From Methylotenera sp965234545 (GTDB lineage Bacteria > Pseudomonadota > Gammaproteobacteria > Burkholderiales > Methylophilaceae): a DNA stretch of 64,000 bases. Location: the NCBI GenBank assembly GCA_965234545.1, contig OZ248348.1:806001-870000 (forward strand), written 5' to 3'. Every line of letters begins with the position of its first letter. The first letter of the stretch is position 1. Position numbers and translations under genes: made by a program. The notes beneath the pieces are model-generated. The model was given only the letters and a program-made list of their open reading frames with translations. It did not search any database and was not told the DNA's origin. Below, one piece after another: positions 1-9,025 of this stretch.

Positions 1-374
1 AGGTTTTGAAAATAGCCTTATTGCCCAGTGATCGTCAGCTGCTGCATGAGCGCATCGCCATGCGTTTCGAACAAATGCTGGCGGCCGGCTTAGTGGATGA
101 GGTGCGGGCATTGTTGATTAAATACCCGGTGTTGACGGCCGAATCGACTGCCATGCGCTGCGTTGGTTACCGCCAGGTCTTGCACTATTTAGCCGGTGAA
201 ATTGGCTTGGAAGAACTGCGTGATCGCGGGGTTTTTGCCACCCGTCAATTGGCTAAAAGGCAGCTAACCTGGTTGCGTAGCATGCCGCAGGTGCGGGCCT
301 TGGATTGCCTACAAAGCGATATAAATGAACTTGTTTTTAATGAGGTTAATCAGTTTATTAAAAATAATAATTAA
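1..374 (+). CDS. miaA: tRNA dimethylallyltransferase MiaA, C-terminal part
   Basis: This is the C-terminal end of MiaA, which transfers a dimethylallyl group to A37 of tRNAs that read codons starting with U. About 123 codons are inside the window; the frame is open at the left edge, so the P-loop and start lie outside. Visible family signatures are LLPSDRQLLHERI, LVDEVRALL, AMRCVGYRQV and the C-terminal ATRQLAKRQLTWLRS. A TTG at position 6 is an internal codon and not the start, because the family sequence continues upstream. The gene is followed after a short gap by the convergent dapC. Confidence 0.93.
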   Translation, partial: VLKIALLPSDRQLLHERIAMRFEQMLAAGLVDEVRALLIKYPVLTAESTAMRCVGYRQVLHYLAGEIGLEELRDRGVFATRQLAKRQLTWLRSMPQVRALDCLQSDINELVFNEVNQFIKNNN

Positions 375-387
375 TGTAGTTTGTTAA

Positions 388-1593
388 CTATTTGCAGGCC
401 AGCTTGATGCGCTTGGCTGCTTCTAAGCATTCGTCCAAACTCGCCACCAAAGCCAATCGGACAAAGTGCTCGCCTGGATTAATGCCGTGCGCTTGCCTGG
501 CTAGGTAACTGCCCGGCAACACCGTCACATTAAAATCACGGTATAGCCTTAAGGCAAATTCACTATCGCTAATGGCTGTGCCTGATTGCGGTTTAATCTT
601 GCACCACAAATAAAAGGCGGCATCGGGCAAACTCGCCTCCAAGACCTCGCTTAACAAGGGCGTCACCGCCGCAAACTTTTCAGCATACAGGCGGCGATTT
701 TCAATGACGTGCTGCTCGTCGTTCCATGCTGCCATGCTGGCAGCCTGCACGGCAGGATTCATGGCGCAACCGTGGTAGGTGCGGTACAGCGTAAATTTTT
801 CTATGATAGTGGCATCCCCCGCGACAAAACCGGAACGCATGCCCGGTACATTCGAGCGCTTGGACAAAGAGCTGAACACCACTAGGTTTTTGTAATCACG
901 ATTGAGCAATCGTGCGGCTTGCAAGGCACCTAAGGGCGGTTTGCTTTCGTCAAAATAGATCTCCGAATAGCATTCGTCGGCGGCAATGACAAAGCCGTAT
1001 TGATCGGATAAATCAAACACCGCTTGCCATTGTGCCAAGGACATCACCTTGCCCGATGGGTTGCCAGGGCTGCATAAGTAGACCAATTGCGTGCGTTTCA
1101 ATACTTCCTTGGGCACGCTGGCAAAATCCATGGCATGCTGATTTTCCGGCAAAGTGTTTAAAAAGTAGGGTTCGGCACCGGCTAAAAAGGCCGCGCCTTC
1201 GTATATTTGATAAAACGGATTGGGAGAAATCACCACCGGCTTGATGGCGCTGCTGCTGTCTATGATGACTTGCGCGAAAGCAAACAAGGCTTCGCGGCTG
1301 CCGGTAACAGGCAGTATCTGCGTTTCAGGGTTAAGCATGGGGATGCCGTAACGACGACTTAACCAGTTGGCTATGGCCTCCCGCAGGGCAGGGCTACCCA
1401 GTGTCGTCGGGTAAGTGGCCAAGCCGGCCAAATTGTCCACTAAAGCCTGTTTAATCAAAGGTGGCGTAGCGTGCTTGGGCTCGCCTATGGATAAGTTAAT
1501 CGGGCTGTAGGCAGGATTGGCCGTGGTGCCCTTGAATAAATCGCGTAGACGCTGAAAAGGGTAGGCTTGCAGTAAGTTTAGGTTGGCATTCAT
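388..1593 (-). CDS. dapC: Succinyldiaminopimelate aminotransferase (DapC), PLP class I/II
   Basis: This is a fold-type I PLP aminotransferase. It probably makes N-succinyl-L,L-diaminopimelate from the 2-amino-6-oxo compound in lysine and peptidoglycan precursor synthesis. The N-terminal part INLSIGEPKHATPPLIKQAL is typical of proteobacterial DapC. SPGNPSGKV and the PLP lysine in FSSLSKRSNVPGMRSGF (about K245 of 401 residues) are present. The reading frame extends 47 codons further upstream, but I chose the ATG before NANLNLLQAYPF because family members start there and the extension is hydrophobic and unlike them. It is divergent from the EamA transporter. The exact substrate is family inference. 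Confidence 0.87.
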   Translation of the reverse strand: MNANLNLLQAYPFQRLRDLFKGTTANPAYSPINLSIGEPKHATPPLIKQALVDNLAGLATYPTTLGSPALREAIANWLSRRYGIPMLNPETQILPVTGSREALFAFAQVIIDSSSAIKPVVISPNPFYQIYEGAAFLAGAEPYFLNTLPENQHAMDFASVPKEVLKRTQLVYLCSPGNPSGKVMSLAQWQAVFDLSDQYGFVIAADECYSEIYFDESKPPLGALQAARLLNRDYKNLVVFSSLSKRSNVPGMRSGFVAGDATIIEKFTLYRTYHGCAMNPAVQAASMAAWNDEQHVIENRRLYAEKFAAVTPLLSEVLEASLPDAAFYLWCKIKPQSGTAISDSEFALRLYRDFNVTVLPGSYLARQAHGINPGEHFVRLALVASLDECLEAAKRIKLACK

Positions 1594-1674
1594 GGCCGAT
1601 ATTGTAATATACGTAGCACACATTCCATAGCCCTTAGCACGCATTGCTGTTAGCATCGCGTGCCACTGCAACTT

Positions 1675-2589
1675 ATGAAGAAAGAAGCCATGCCCAAGCA
1701 CCAACAAACCCAGCAGCCCGCCCAAGATAGCCATTACCTAGCCGTATCCGGTTTGCTCTTTGGCGCCGTGTGCTGGGGCATTATCTGGTACCCGTACCGG
1801 CTCATGGCTGACATGGGGGTATCGGGCGTGGCCTCCAGCTTTTACACCTATGCCATCACCGTGCTGTTGGCCAGCCTGTATTTTGCTAAACAGTGGCGCG
1901 GTCTATTTAAGCAGCCTTTTAGCATCGTTTACCTGGCATTGGTGGCCGGTTGGACCAATCTGGCTTACGTGTTGGCGGTCATAGATGGCGAGGTCATGCG
2001 CGTGATGTTGCTGTTTTATTTGTCACCTTTGTGGACCTTGATATTGGCGCACTTTTATTTGAAAGAAAAGACCCCTAAAAGCGGCTACCTAGCCATCGTC
2101 ATCTCCTTGCTGGGTGCTTTTATTATGCTCTATGATCCCGCGCTTAGTCCCTGGCCATTGCCCAGAAACCAAGCCGAATGGTTAGCCTTGTCATCCGGCA
2201 TAGGCTTTTCCTTAACCAATGTGCTGACGCGCCAGGCCCGTGGCTTGAGTTTGCCGGCGAAATCGTTCGCAGTGTGGTTGGGGGTGTTGCTGGTCAGTTT
2301 GCTGTTTATCCCGTTTAGCGCCACAGCATGGCCTAGCCCATACTTTTTTAGCAACAGTCAGTGGTTGGTGATGGGGCTGATAGCCATGTTGCTCTTGGCG
2401 GCGACCGTGTTGGTGCAATACGGCGTCACTAGGTTGCCGGCGACCCGTGCATCGGTGGTGTTTTTGTTTGAGTTGGTGGTGGCCGCCATCGCCTCCTATT
2501 ATTTGGCCAACGAGAGCATGGCGCTCAATGAATGGCTGGGCGGCAGTTTGATTGTGCTGGCTGCGCTGTTTGCGGCTAAATCGGCTTAA
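1675..2589 (+). CDS. EamA/DMT-family transporter
   Basis: An inner-membrane protein of about 304 residues with roughly ten hydrophobic helices in two EamA repeats. Repeat 1 begins near YLAVSGLLFGAVCWGIIWY and repeat 2 near LALSSGIGFSLTNVLTRQA. Such drug/metabolite transporters export small metabolites or amino acids, but the substrate cannot be read here. A GTG at 1660 is also in frame; I prefer ATG 1675 (or ATG 1690) because the helices start well downstream. Its stop shares the palindromic TTAA with the stop of the convergent glycosyltransferase gene, so the two genes overlap by 4 bp. Confidence 0.85.
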   Translation: MKKEAMPKHQQTQQPAQDSHYLAVSGLLFGAVCWGIIWYPYRLMADMGVSGVASSFYTYAITVLLASLYFAKQWRGLFKQPFSIVYLALVAGWTNLAYVLAVIDGEVMRVMLLFYLSPLWTLILAHFYLKEKTPKSGYLAIVISLLGAFIMLYDPALSPWPLPRNQAEWLALSSGIGFSLTNVLTRQARGLSLPAKSFAVWLGVLLVSLLFIPFSATAWPSPYFFSNSQWLVMGLIAMLLLAATVLVQYGVTRLPATRASVVFLFELVVAAIASYYLANESMALNEWLGGSLIVLAALFAAKSA

Positions 2590-4517
2590 TTGCTCGCTGG
2601 CCCATCCTGCCACATATTTTGGTATTGCTGCTCTAGCCCGCGAGCAAAGTCAGCCGGATTAAATAATGCGCTCGCCGTTCGCTGTTTTTGCAGGCGCTGT
2701 TTAATCGCCAATAAAGCCTCAGGGTTGCTCGCGTAATAGCTTGCGCGGCTTTCGTAGTCCGCCAAGTTTTCCGTGACCATTTCTTTTAAGCCCAGTGCGT
2801 GCAACAAACTGCCGGCCACTCGGGCAGAAAAGGTATTGCCTGCGCAGCTTAACACCGGCAAACCCATCCATAAGGCATCGCTGCAGGTGGTATGGGCGTT
2901 ATAGGGCAGGGTATCTAAAAATAAATCGGCATGCACATGCCTGGCCAGGTGCTCGGCTATGGGCAAGCGAGGCGCAAAAACCAATCTATCTGCCGACACA
3001 CCTTGCGCCATTGCCGCATTCATTAAGTTTTGTTTGGCCCAAGGGTTGCATTCCAGCAACCACAGCACGCTATGGGCTTGCGTTTTTAATAAGCGCACCC
3101 ACACGCTAAATACCTCGGCGCTGATCTTGAAAGTTTGGTTGAAGCAGCAGTAAACAAAAGTGCCTTCTGGCAGCTGGCAACTGGCTCTAGTGGGCGCAGC
3201 GGCCAATGGGCGTTGGCTATCGTTGGCTTGGTAACAGGGCAGTATGGCTAATTTTTCGGCGTAATCTTGCGCGCTAGCGGCGGGGGTGATGAAGGCGTCG
3301 CTGATTATGTAGTCAAATAAGGGCCGTTTATGGCCGTTTGCAAAACTGGCATGGCCCATGCTGCCGGGAAAACCCAACCAATTGACGTGGATGATCGCCG
3401 GCTTTAAGGCGACGATGCCGCTGCGGCTGGTTTGTGTGTAGCCGCTTAAGTCCACCAGTATGTCTATGGCATGCTCGTTAATTTTTTTAGCCGCCTCGGT
3501 TTCGGATAAGGCTTGGATATCGTGAAACTGATCGAAGGCTTTTTCTAGTCTTAATCTGGCCGGGGATAAATCGTTTTTACCGTACGAGTAAGCGTGAATT
3601 TCATAAGCTGATCGGTCGTGCTGCTCGATTAGCTCGGTGATTAAAAAGGCTAAGGGATGCAATCTAAAGTCGGCAGACAAATAGCCTATTTTTAATTTGC
3701 GTTTACTTGCTCGGTCATGACCATGTTGGTAATTAAACGAGGACGGCGCGTTTTGCGCCAACAAGCGGCCAAAGCGCTGTGCCACCCATGAATCCGCGCA
3801 GCGTAATTGTTCCGCTGGCGTGGTGCCTGGCATGGCCAAGAAGGCGAAAGGCGATATTTGCGCGCGCGGGTCGGTGGCTAAAGCGTGGCGTATTGCTGCA
3901 ATTTGCTCAGCTAAGCCTTGCCAATCGCAAACATGCTGTTTTTGATGCACCAGGTGCACCTTGGCATGATGCAGCTGCGGGTTAAGGCTTAGCGCGCGTT
4001 GGTAGCTGGTTATGGCTAAATCAAGTTGGCCTAACTCACGCTGCACGTTGCCTAGATTATTATGCGTGTCGGCATCATTGGGGTCGAATTGCAGTGCCGC
4101 TTGGTAATGCTGGGCGGCGTCCTGCGCTTGGCCAAGTTCACGTTTGGCATTGGCTAAATTGTAGTGCAGGGCCGCCTTGTCCATGGCGTCTTGCGGCTGC
4201 AAGCTCAATGCTTCATTAAAACAGGCTGCGGCTTGGCGGTATTGGCCTTCTGCATGCGCCTGATTACCAGTTAGCATTAAGCAATGGCCCAGTGCTAAGC
4301 GGCTTTGATCGTTAGGCCCGTGGCTGTGCAAGAGCCGGCGGTAGCAGGCTGCGGCATCGACTATGCGCTGGCTTTGGTAGCATAGGATGGCCAACAACTG
4401 CAATGCGTCGTGGTGATCAGCTTGCTGGTTTAGCAAAGCTTGCAACTTAGCTTCGGCGGCTTGCGGCTGACCGGCTTGATAAAGCGTTAGGGCTTGGTCG
4501 TAAAGGGTGTTGGCCAT
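2586..4517 (-). CDS. TPR / SPINDLY-type O-linked GlcNAc transferase-like protein (GT41)
   Basis: A 643-residue protein with about six N-terminal tetratricopeptide repeats (residues 1-200; units such as ALHYNLANAKRELGQAQDA and ADTHNNLGNVQRELGQLDLA) and a C-terminal GT41 catalytic region of the OGT/SPINDLY kind. Catalytic-part signatures are IGYLSADFRLHPLAFLITEL, ILVDLSGYTQ, HVNWLGFPGSMG, FVYCCFNQTFKI and LFLDTLPYNAHTTCSDALWM. Known members transfer GlcNAc or fucose to Ser/Thr, or glycosylate surface proteins; donor and target are unknown here. No signal peptide is visible, so it is probably cytoplasmic. It follows mnmC by 9 bp and may be cotranscribed with it. Confidence 0.87.
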   Translation of the reverse strand: MANTLYDQALTLYQAGQPQAAEAKLQALLNQQADHHDALQLLAILCYQSQRIVDAAACYRRLLHSHGPNDQSRLALGHCLMLTGNQAHAEGQYRQAAACFNEALSLQPQDAMDKAALHYNLANAKRELGQAQDAAQHYQAALQFDPNDADTHNNLGNVQRELGQLDLAITSYQRALSLNPQLHHAKVHLVHQKQHVCDWQGLAEQIAAIRHALATDPRAQISPFAFLAMPGTTPAEQLRCADSWVAQRFGRLLAQNAPSSFNYQHGHDRASKRKLKIGYLSADFRLHPLAFLITELIEQHDRSAYEIHAYSYGKNDLSPARLRLEKAFDQFHDIQALSETEAAKKINEHAIDILVDLSGYTQTSRSGIVALKPAIIHVNWLGFPGSMGHASFANGHKRPLFDYIISDAFITPAASAQDYAEKLAILPCYQANDSQRPLAAAPTRASCQLPEGTFVYCCFNQTFKISAEVFSVWVRLLKTQAHSVLWLLECNPWAKQNLMNAAMAQGVSADRLVFAPRLPIAEHLARHVHADLFLDTLPYNAHTTCSDALWMGLPVLSCAGNTFSARVAGSLLHALGLKEMVTENLADYESRASYYASNPEALLAIKQRLQKQRTASALFNPADFARGLEQQYQNMWQDGPASN

Positions 4518-4526
4518 GCTTTAATT

Positions 4527-5756
4527 TTAACCTAAAGTCGCTTTTATGCCACTTGCGGCGACAGCAGGCAAACTGCGAGCCAGTTTTTTTAAACCCAATT
4601 TACGCAATAAGAAACGATTGGGGTTGATTAGGCTCAGCATGGTTGGGTTAATTGCTGGGCTTTCTTGGCAAATTAAGCTGGCCAGTATCTCGCCGCAATA
4701 GGGCGCGCTGGTAAACCCTCGGCTACCGTGGGCTAAATTGACAAACAGTCCATTTGTCCAGGGCAGGGAGGTTGGGTTGGCATTCGGCCTTGGTGGGGCT
4801 GCCATTATGGCGGCATGATCTAACAATTCCCCCACTAAAGGGAAGTAATCGGCGCTGGTGCATCGAAACGACACGCGACCGCCGACTACGCTGTTTTTTA
4901 AGCTGTCGTGTAATGCGGGAGAATAGCTGTTTAATTTGTTTAAATTAGCCTGGTGATCGTATTCGTCTATGGCGCGCGACTGGTCTGATGAAAAGCTGGC
5001 GCCCAGCGTATGCACGCCTTGTTCGGCAGGGCTTAAGTAGCCGTCACTGCAAACTATGCTGCGCAATGCCAAGCTGACTTCGCTGGCTTTGACCAGGCTA
5101 AGTTGCCCACGAACCGCTAGCGTTTTTAGGTACCAGCCCACGCCTAGGTCTTCGGCCTGATTGGCATTAGCTAGGATGACGGCGTCGGCTTTTTCTAGGC
5201 ATAGTTCGCCTGCGTAAATTTCAAATAGCCCATTATTTTTTAATAGCTTATTGGGATTGGTTGATGTTTTTACACTGATGTTAGGATGCGTGATTAATGC
5301 GCGGCATAGGGCTGCAGGATTTAGCCAAGCCGCGTTGGCAAAGTACAAGGCCGGATGAGGCAGCGCCAAGCCAGCTTGCTGACTGGCTTGCGCTGGATCA
5401 AGTAATTGCACGTGTTGGGCTGCTTCTTTCCATGACAGTACTTTTTGTAATCTGGCTAATTCTCGGTCATTAAAGCCCAATTGCAGCATGCCGCAGGCAT
5501 GAAAATCCTCAGCCTTCAGTTGCAGTTTGCTAATCAACGCCAGGCTGTATAAATAGCCAGCCAAGGCGAAGTGACTGGCGCTGTCGTCACCGCTTAAGCG
5601 TGGGTAGAGCATGGCTTGTGGGTTACCGGAGGCTTCCATGGCGATACGCTCGTGCCGTTCAATGAGACTAACCTTGACGCCACGCCTTGCTAGGGCGTAA
5701 GCGCTGCTGCAGCCGGCTATGCCAGCCCCAATCACTACGACGTTATTAGGCGGCAT
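4527..5756 (-). CDS. mnmC: FAD-dependent cmnm5s2U34 oxidoreductase (MnmC C-terminal function)
   Basis: This corresponds to the oxidoreductase half of E. coli MnmC, which removes the carboxymethyl group from cmnm5(s2)U34 of tRNA to give nm5(s2)U. The dinucleotide fold starts at once with NVVVIGAGIAGCSSAYALARR, then an acidic end and RGVKVSLIERH. Other DAAO-family parts are QAMLYPRLSGDD, GRVSFRCTSADYFPLVGEL and NLAHGSRGFTSAPYCGEILA. I chose ATG 5756 (MPPNNVV) because the nucleotide-binding strand follows it; the frame is open to 5792. It overlaps the end of mnmD by 11 bp in another frame, so the enzyme halves that are fused in enterobacteria are separate here. Confidence 0.88.
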   Translation of the reverse strand: MPPNNVVVIGAGIAGCSSAYALARRGVKVSLIERHERIAMEASGNPQAMLYPRLSGDDSASHFALAGYLYSLALISKLQLKAEDFHACGMLQLGFNDRELARLQKVLSWKEAAQHVQLLDPAQASQQAGLALPHPALYFANAAWLNPAALCRALITHPNISVKTSTNPNKLLKNNGLFEIYAGELCLEKADAVILANANQAEDLGVGWYLKTLAVRGQLSLVKASEVSLALRSIVCSDGYLSPAEQGVHTLGASFSSDQSRAIDEYDHQANLNKLNSYSPALHDSLKNSVVGGRVSFRCTSADYFPLVGELLDHAAIMAAPPRPNANPTSLPWTNGLFVNLAHGSRGFTSAPYCGEILASLICQESPAINPTMLSLINPNRFLLRKLGLKKLARSLPAVAASGIKATLG

Positions 5757-6477
5757 GGCTTGCCCCAACATATTGCCCGTAAAGCATTTCACGTTTTTTG
5801 GCGTAACCGGCTTGCTTGCTGACCTTAAAGCCTGCGGCCATTAGCTGGCGTCGCACTGCGCTGGCGCTGGTGAAGGTGGCGAAGCTGGTGTGGCTGTTAG
5901 ACAGCATGGCCAATTGCTTAAACAAGCTGGCTTGCCACATGTCAGGATTTTTAGCTGGCGAAAACCCATCTAGAAACCAAGCGTCGACTGCGATATTGGG
6001 CTGCTGTTGGCTAAGGCTTTGATAGGCAGTGGTGGCATCGCCTAGCAGCAAGCTGAGCCGCACGCGCTGGTTAAATAAACTGACCTCACCCTCTGTTATG
6101 GCCTTGGGGTAGTCGGCGATCAGCGTCTCGCTAAATGGCTTCAGGCTGGGCCATTGTTGCCAAGCTTTAGACATATCAGGTGGACTCAAAGGGTGTTTCT
6201 CGGCGCTGATAAAATGCAGCATGGCTTTAACGGGTGCGGTATCTAGCCACAATTTTGCCGCCAATAAAAAATTAAGCCCCGTGCCAAAGCCGGTTTCAGC
6301 AATAGTAAAGCTTGCATTTGGGTAGTCTAGCCAACGTTCGGCCAAGCGATTGGCCTGCAAGAAAACGTAATCGGTTTCCAGCAAGCCGTTGTCGCTGTTG
6401 TAATAGACGTCTTGGTATTGCTCGGAGAAGGCCAGGCCGTTTTGCCAGGAAACCGCTGCGTGCACTACAGGCGGCAT
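5746..6477 (-). CDS. mnmD: tRNA nm5(s2)U34 methyltransferase MnmD
   Basis: A SAM-dependent methyltransferase of about 243 residues matching the N-terminal half of MnmC. It methylates nm5(s2)U34 to mnm5(s2)U34 in tRNA. Diagnostic parts are DVYYNSDNGLLETDYVFL, the SAM-binding ETGFGTGLNFLLA, AWFLDGFSPAKNPDMW and the end VRRQLMAAGFKVSKQAGYAKKREML. An in-frame GTG lies at 6492, but ATG 6477 has a GGAAG ribosome-binding sequence 8 nt upstream, inside the end of ycaO, and starts 3 nt after the ycaO stop. The tight order ycaO-mnmD-mnmC suggests one transcript. Confidence 0.9.
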   Translation of the reverse strand: MPPVVHAAVSWQNGLAFSEQYQDVYYNSDNGLLETDYVFLQANRLAERWLDYPNASFTIAETGFGTGLNFLLAAKLWLDTAPVKAMLHFISAEKHPLSPPDMSKAWQQWPSLKPFSETLIADYPKAITEGEVSLFNQRVRLSLLLGDATTAYQSLSQQQPNIAVDAWFLDGFSPAKNPDMWQASLFKQLAMLSNSHTSFATFTSASAVRRQLMAAGFKVSKQAGYAKKREMLYGQYVGASHAA

Positions 6478-6479
6478 GC

Positions 6480-8213
6480 TTAACGCTTCCACACCTTGCC
6501 GTAGGCGGCCAGTAATTGTTGGTGCATGCGACTGCCTTGCATGTTTTCACCTAGGTTAATCAGGCCAAAATACTGTTCCGTTTGATTCAGCAGTTTTTCT
6601 GCTTGGTTCAGCGTTTGTGCGCCATACATCAGGCTTAAGTTGGCTTTAAATAATGCCGGATCAGGGTGCGCCAATTCAACGCTAATCTGCACCAAGTCAG
6701 ATAGGCAGCGGTAGACTTTGGCACGTTCAGTCGGTAGCTCGTTAAATTGCGCTATCCAGGCACAGCCATCCAAGATGTCATCGGTGCTTTGGCAGGCTAT
6801 GGCGGCCAAGGTTTTGAGTTCGCCTACGCGTAGGTCTACCCAAGTGCTGTTTGGGTCAGCACACAAACCTATGAGGGTGGTGACAGGCAATTCGTCCGCT
6901 AAATCCAAATCCAATAAAGTCGAAAGCAGCTCAGCCGATTCGGCATGGCTTAAGGATTGCAACTTAATGGCATAGGGACGTATTAAATTGCCTACGCTGT
7001 TGTTTTCCCATTGCAGCTCTTCAACCGGATAAATTTCACTCATGCCAGGCACGATGATGCGGCATGCGTAAACGCCTAGGTGGGTAAAGTCGGCTATGTA
7101 AATGTCATGGCCGCTGCCATGTATGGTGTCAACGCACCAGTGGTAATCTTCTTCGGTGGTAGTGCCGAAGTTCCAGTCGACGAATTCGAAGTCTGGCGTG
7201 CTGCGCAAAAATTCCCAGCTGATGACGCCGCTGGAGTCGACAAAATGGATTTCTAGATTTTGCGAGTCGGCAATTTCTTCCATGTCAAAGCCAGGTGAAA
7301 CAAAGCCTTTTAGATTGTTGATGGCGCGACCCTGCAGCAACTCGGTTAAAGCACGCTCCAATGCCACTTCAAAGCGAGGATGGGCACCAAAGCTAGCGAA
7401 GCAGCCTTGGTCTTCTGGGTGCAGCAAGGTGACATTCATCACTGGGTACTGACCGCCCAATGAGGCGTCTTTGACCAATATGCCGTACCCGGCATCGCGT
7501 AAGCCCTTGATGCCAGCAGCAATGCGCGGGTAGCGGTTGATGACGTCTTGCGGCACATCAGGCAAGCACAGGCCTTCGCGTATGATGCGGAATTTGATGT
7601 CACGCTCAAAAATTTCCGCTAATGCTTGCGTGCGCGCTTCCATCAAGGTGTTGCCGGCGCTCATGCCGTTGCTGACGTATAAATTGCCTATTAAATTAAC
7701 TGGAAATAAAACGCTTAGACCATCCTTTAGGCGCTGGTATGGAATGGCGCATATGCCACGCTCAGCATTGCCGGAGTTTAGATCAATTAATTGCGAAGCA
7801 AGGGCGCCGCCCTCCGGGTTGTAGAATTTTTGTAAATCAGGGGTCAGCAGGGCTTTCGGCCAATTCTCGCCGTTAAGTTTAAGCCATTGCTCATTGGGGT
7901 AGTGGACAAAATCTTGGTTGGCGATGGCCGTGCCTAAGTAAAAATGCGTCCAAAAGTAATTGGTGCTTAAGCGTTCGAAATACTCACCCAAGGCGCTGGC
8001 TCTAGCGGCTAATTGCGTGGCGCCTTTGCCGTTAGTAAATAGCCGTGTGCAATCTTTGTCTATGACGTGCACTGACCATATTCCCTCTATTTCATTGAGC
8101 CAAGATTTTTCTTCTACGTGTATGCCTAATGCGACTAATTTGCTTTGCAGGGTGCGTATGGACGATTCCAATGACGCATCTTTACTAGGGATGAAGGTTT
8201 CGCTCGCGCTCAT
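6480..8213 (-). CDS. ycaO: YcaO-type protein, ribosomal protein S12 methylthiotransferase accessory factor
   Basis: About 577 residues, nearly collinear with E. coli YcaO (586). YcaO domains bind ATP and activate amide backbones; E. coli YcaO helps RimO in beta-methylthiolation of ribosomal protein S12. The N-terminus ETFIPSKDASLESSIRTL and the stretch TNGKGATQLAARASALGEYF, followed by ERLSTNYF, match the E. coli protein closely. ATP-site motifs include NGMSAGNTLMEARTQALAEI and ERDIKF. I chose ATG 8213 (MSASETF); the frame runs 11 codons further up. No azoline-peptide precursor or cyclodehydratase partner is nearby, so a RiPP role is unlikely. Confidence 0.92.
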   Translation of the reverse strand: MSASETFIPSKDASLESSIRTLQSKLVALGIHVEEKSWLNEIEGIWSVHVIDKDCTRLFTNGKGATQLAARASALGEYFERLSTNYFWTHFYLGTAIANQDFVHYPNEQWLKLNGENWPKALLTPDLQKFYNPEGGALASQLIDLNSGNAERGICAIPYQRLKDGLSVLFPVNLIGNLYVSNGMSAGNTLMEARTQALAEIFERDIKFRIIREGLCLPDVPQDVINRYPRIAAGIKGLRDAGYGILVKDASLGGQYPVMNVTLLHPEDQGCFASFGAHPRFEVALERALTELLQGRAINNLKGFVSPGFDMEEIADSQNLEIHFVDSSGVISWEFLRSTPDFEFVDWNFGTTTEEDYHWCVDTIHGSGHDIYIADFTHLGVYACRIIVPGMSEIYPVEELQWENNSVGNLIRPYAIKLQSLSHAESAELLSTLLDLDLADELPVTTLIGLCADPNSTWVDLRVGELKTLAAIACQSTDDILDGCAWIAQFNELPTERAKVYRCLSDLVQISVELAHPDPALFKANLSLMYGAQTLNQAEKLLNQTEQYFGLINLGENMQGSRMHQQLLAAYGKVWKR

Positions 8214-8309
8214 GATAAAGGCTCTTATAAAAAGGCCTGACAGCATAGCATGCGCAGCCGCATAAGGGGTTGTCAGGCGCAGCGCCTGAGCTAAAAATAC
8301 CGCTAAATG

Positions 8310-8897
8310 TTAATCTGCATTAGACAAGGCGCGGCGGTAAGTCTCCAGTTTTTCCTGGTAGTGTTCTGCTGCACCGTAATCTAAAAAACGGGCATAGCGC
8401 TGATGCGTCCCCAGTAATTTTCGTGCATGTTTGATAGGGCAGAAATACTGTTCGGTGCGGGCAATGATTTCGCTAACATAGGAGATCATGCCGCTGCCGT
8501 AAGCGCAGTAAGTACAATGAAACTTCTCTATAAAATTGAGGTAACTTAAATGTTGCCTATCAAAGACGATGTAGTCCGCGCGCCGTACTTTTTTGATGCC
8601 GTATATAGGAAAACAAGTGAGTTGGTAAAAGCTGACGAATAAATCGGTTAGCAGCAAAGGCAGGATCATGGAGTAAATAATAGGGCCGGTGATTAAGTTC
8701 TGCGGGCGATCGGTAATCAGCCAATGAAAAAAATTTCTTTTTAGCCGCTTGTGCGCTTGCTTAATGGAATGCTCAAACTCTATGCGTTTGCCTTTTATTT
8801 GAAAAAATACGCCAGACGGTTGTTCACTTAAGGCCACGCGCAAGTCGTCCTCTAATGCCGTTATTTGTTCCAGTAAGCGTTCAATGCGGTCGTTCAT
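8310..8897 (-). CDS. Conserved hypothetical protein with CTYCAYGSG motif and one membrane-embedded segment
   Basis: About 195 residues; function unknown. The N-terminal third is charged and helical, the middle (about residues 75-95, GPIIYSMILPLLLTDLFVSF) looks membrane-inserted, and a CxxC-containing stretch FHCTYCAYGSGMISYVSEI follows. A further Cys lies in QYFCPIKHARKLLG. The Cys pattern suggests metal binding or a redox site, but I see no known catalytic family. I recall similar proteins as conserved hypotheticals in betaproteobacteria. ATG 8897 is preferred over 8915 because a purine-rich sequence precedes it. It lies 96 bp upstream of ycaO on the same strand. Confidence 0.7.
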   Translation of the reverse strand: MNDRIERLLEQITALEDDLRVALSEQPSGVFFQIKGKRIEFEHSIKQAHKRLKRNFFHWLITDRPQNLITGPIIYSMILPLLLTDLFVSFYQLTCFPIYGIKKVRRADYIVFDRQHLSYLNFIEKFHCTYCAYGSGMISYVSEIIARTEQYFCPIKHARKLLGTHQRYARFLDYGAAEHYQEKLETYRRALSNAD

Positions 8898-8970
8898 TGC
8901 GGGTTCCTTTAGCATTAGCTTGCCTTATGGGCCTTATCCCATGAGCTGGCTATTTATCGCTTGTTAGAGA

Positions 8971-8986
8971 TATACAAATCTGTATA
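8971..8986. promoter_or_regulatory. Short dyad upstream of the quinoprotein gene
   Basis: The sequence TATACA-AATC-TGTATA is a perfect 6-4-6 inverted repeat 40 bp before the ATG of the PQQ-type dehydrogenase and 74 bp before the start of the divergent hypothetical gene. It may be an operator for either gene. The regulator is unknown and chance occurrence in AT-rich DNA is possible. Confidence 0.3.
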
Positions 8987-9025
8987 CTTTGATGTCTGTC
9001 ATTCTTACTTTATAAAGTCGGTCAT

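Noticed and set aside
6480..8213. YcaO as part of a thiazole/oxazole or thioamide peptide biosynthesis cluster.
   Set aside because: The protein matches E. coli YcaO along its full length, and no precursor peptide, dehydrogenase or leader-binding partner gene is present.
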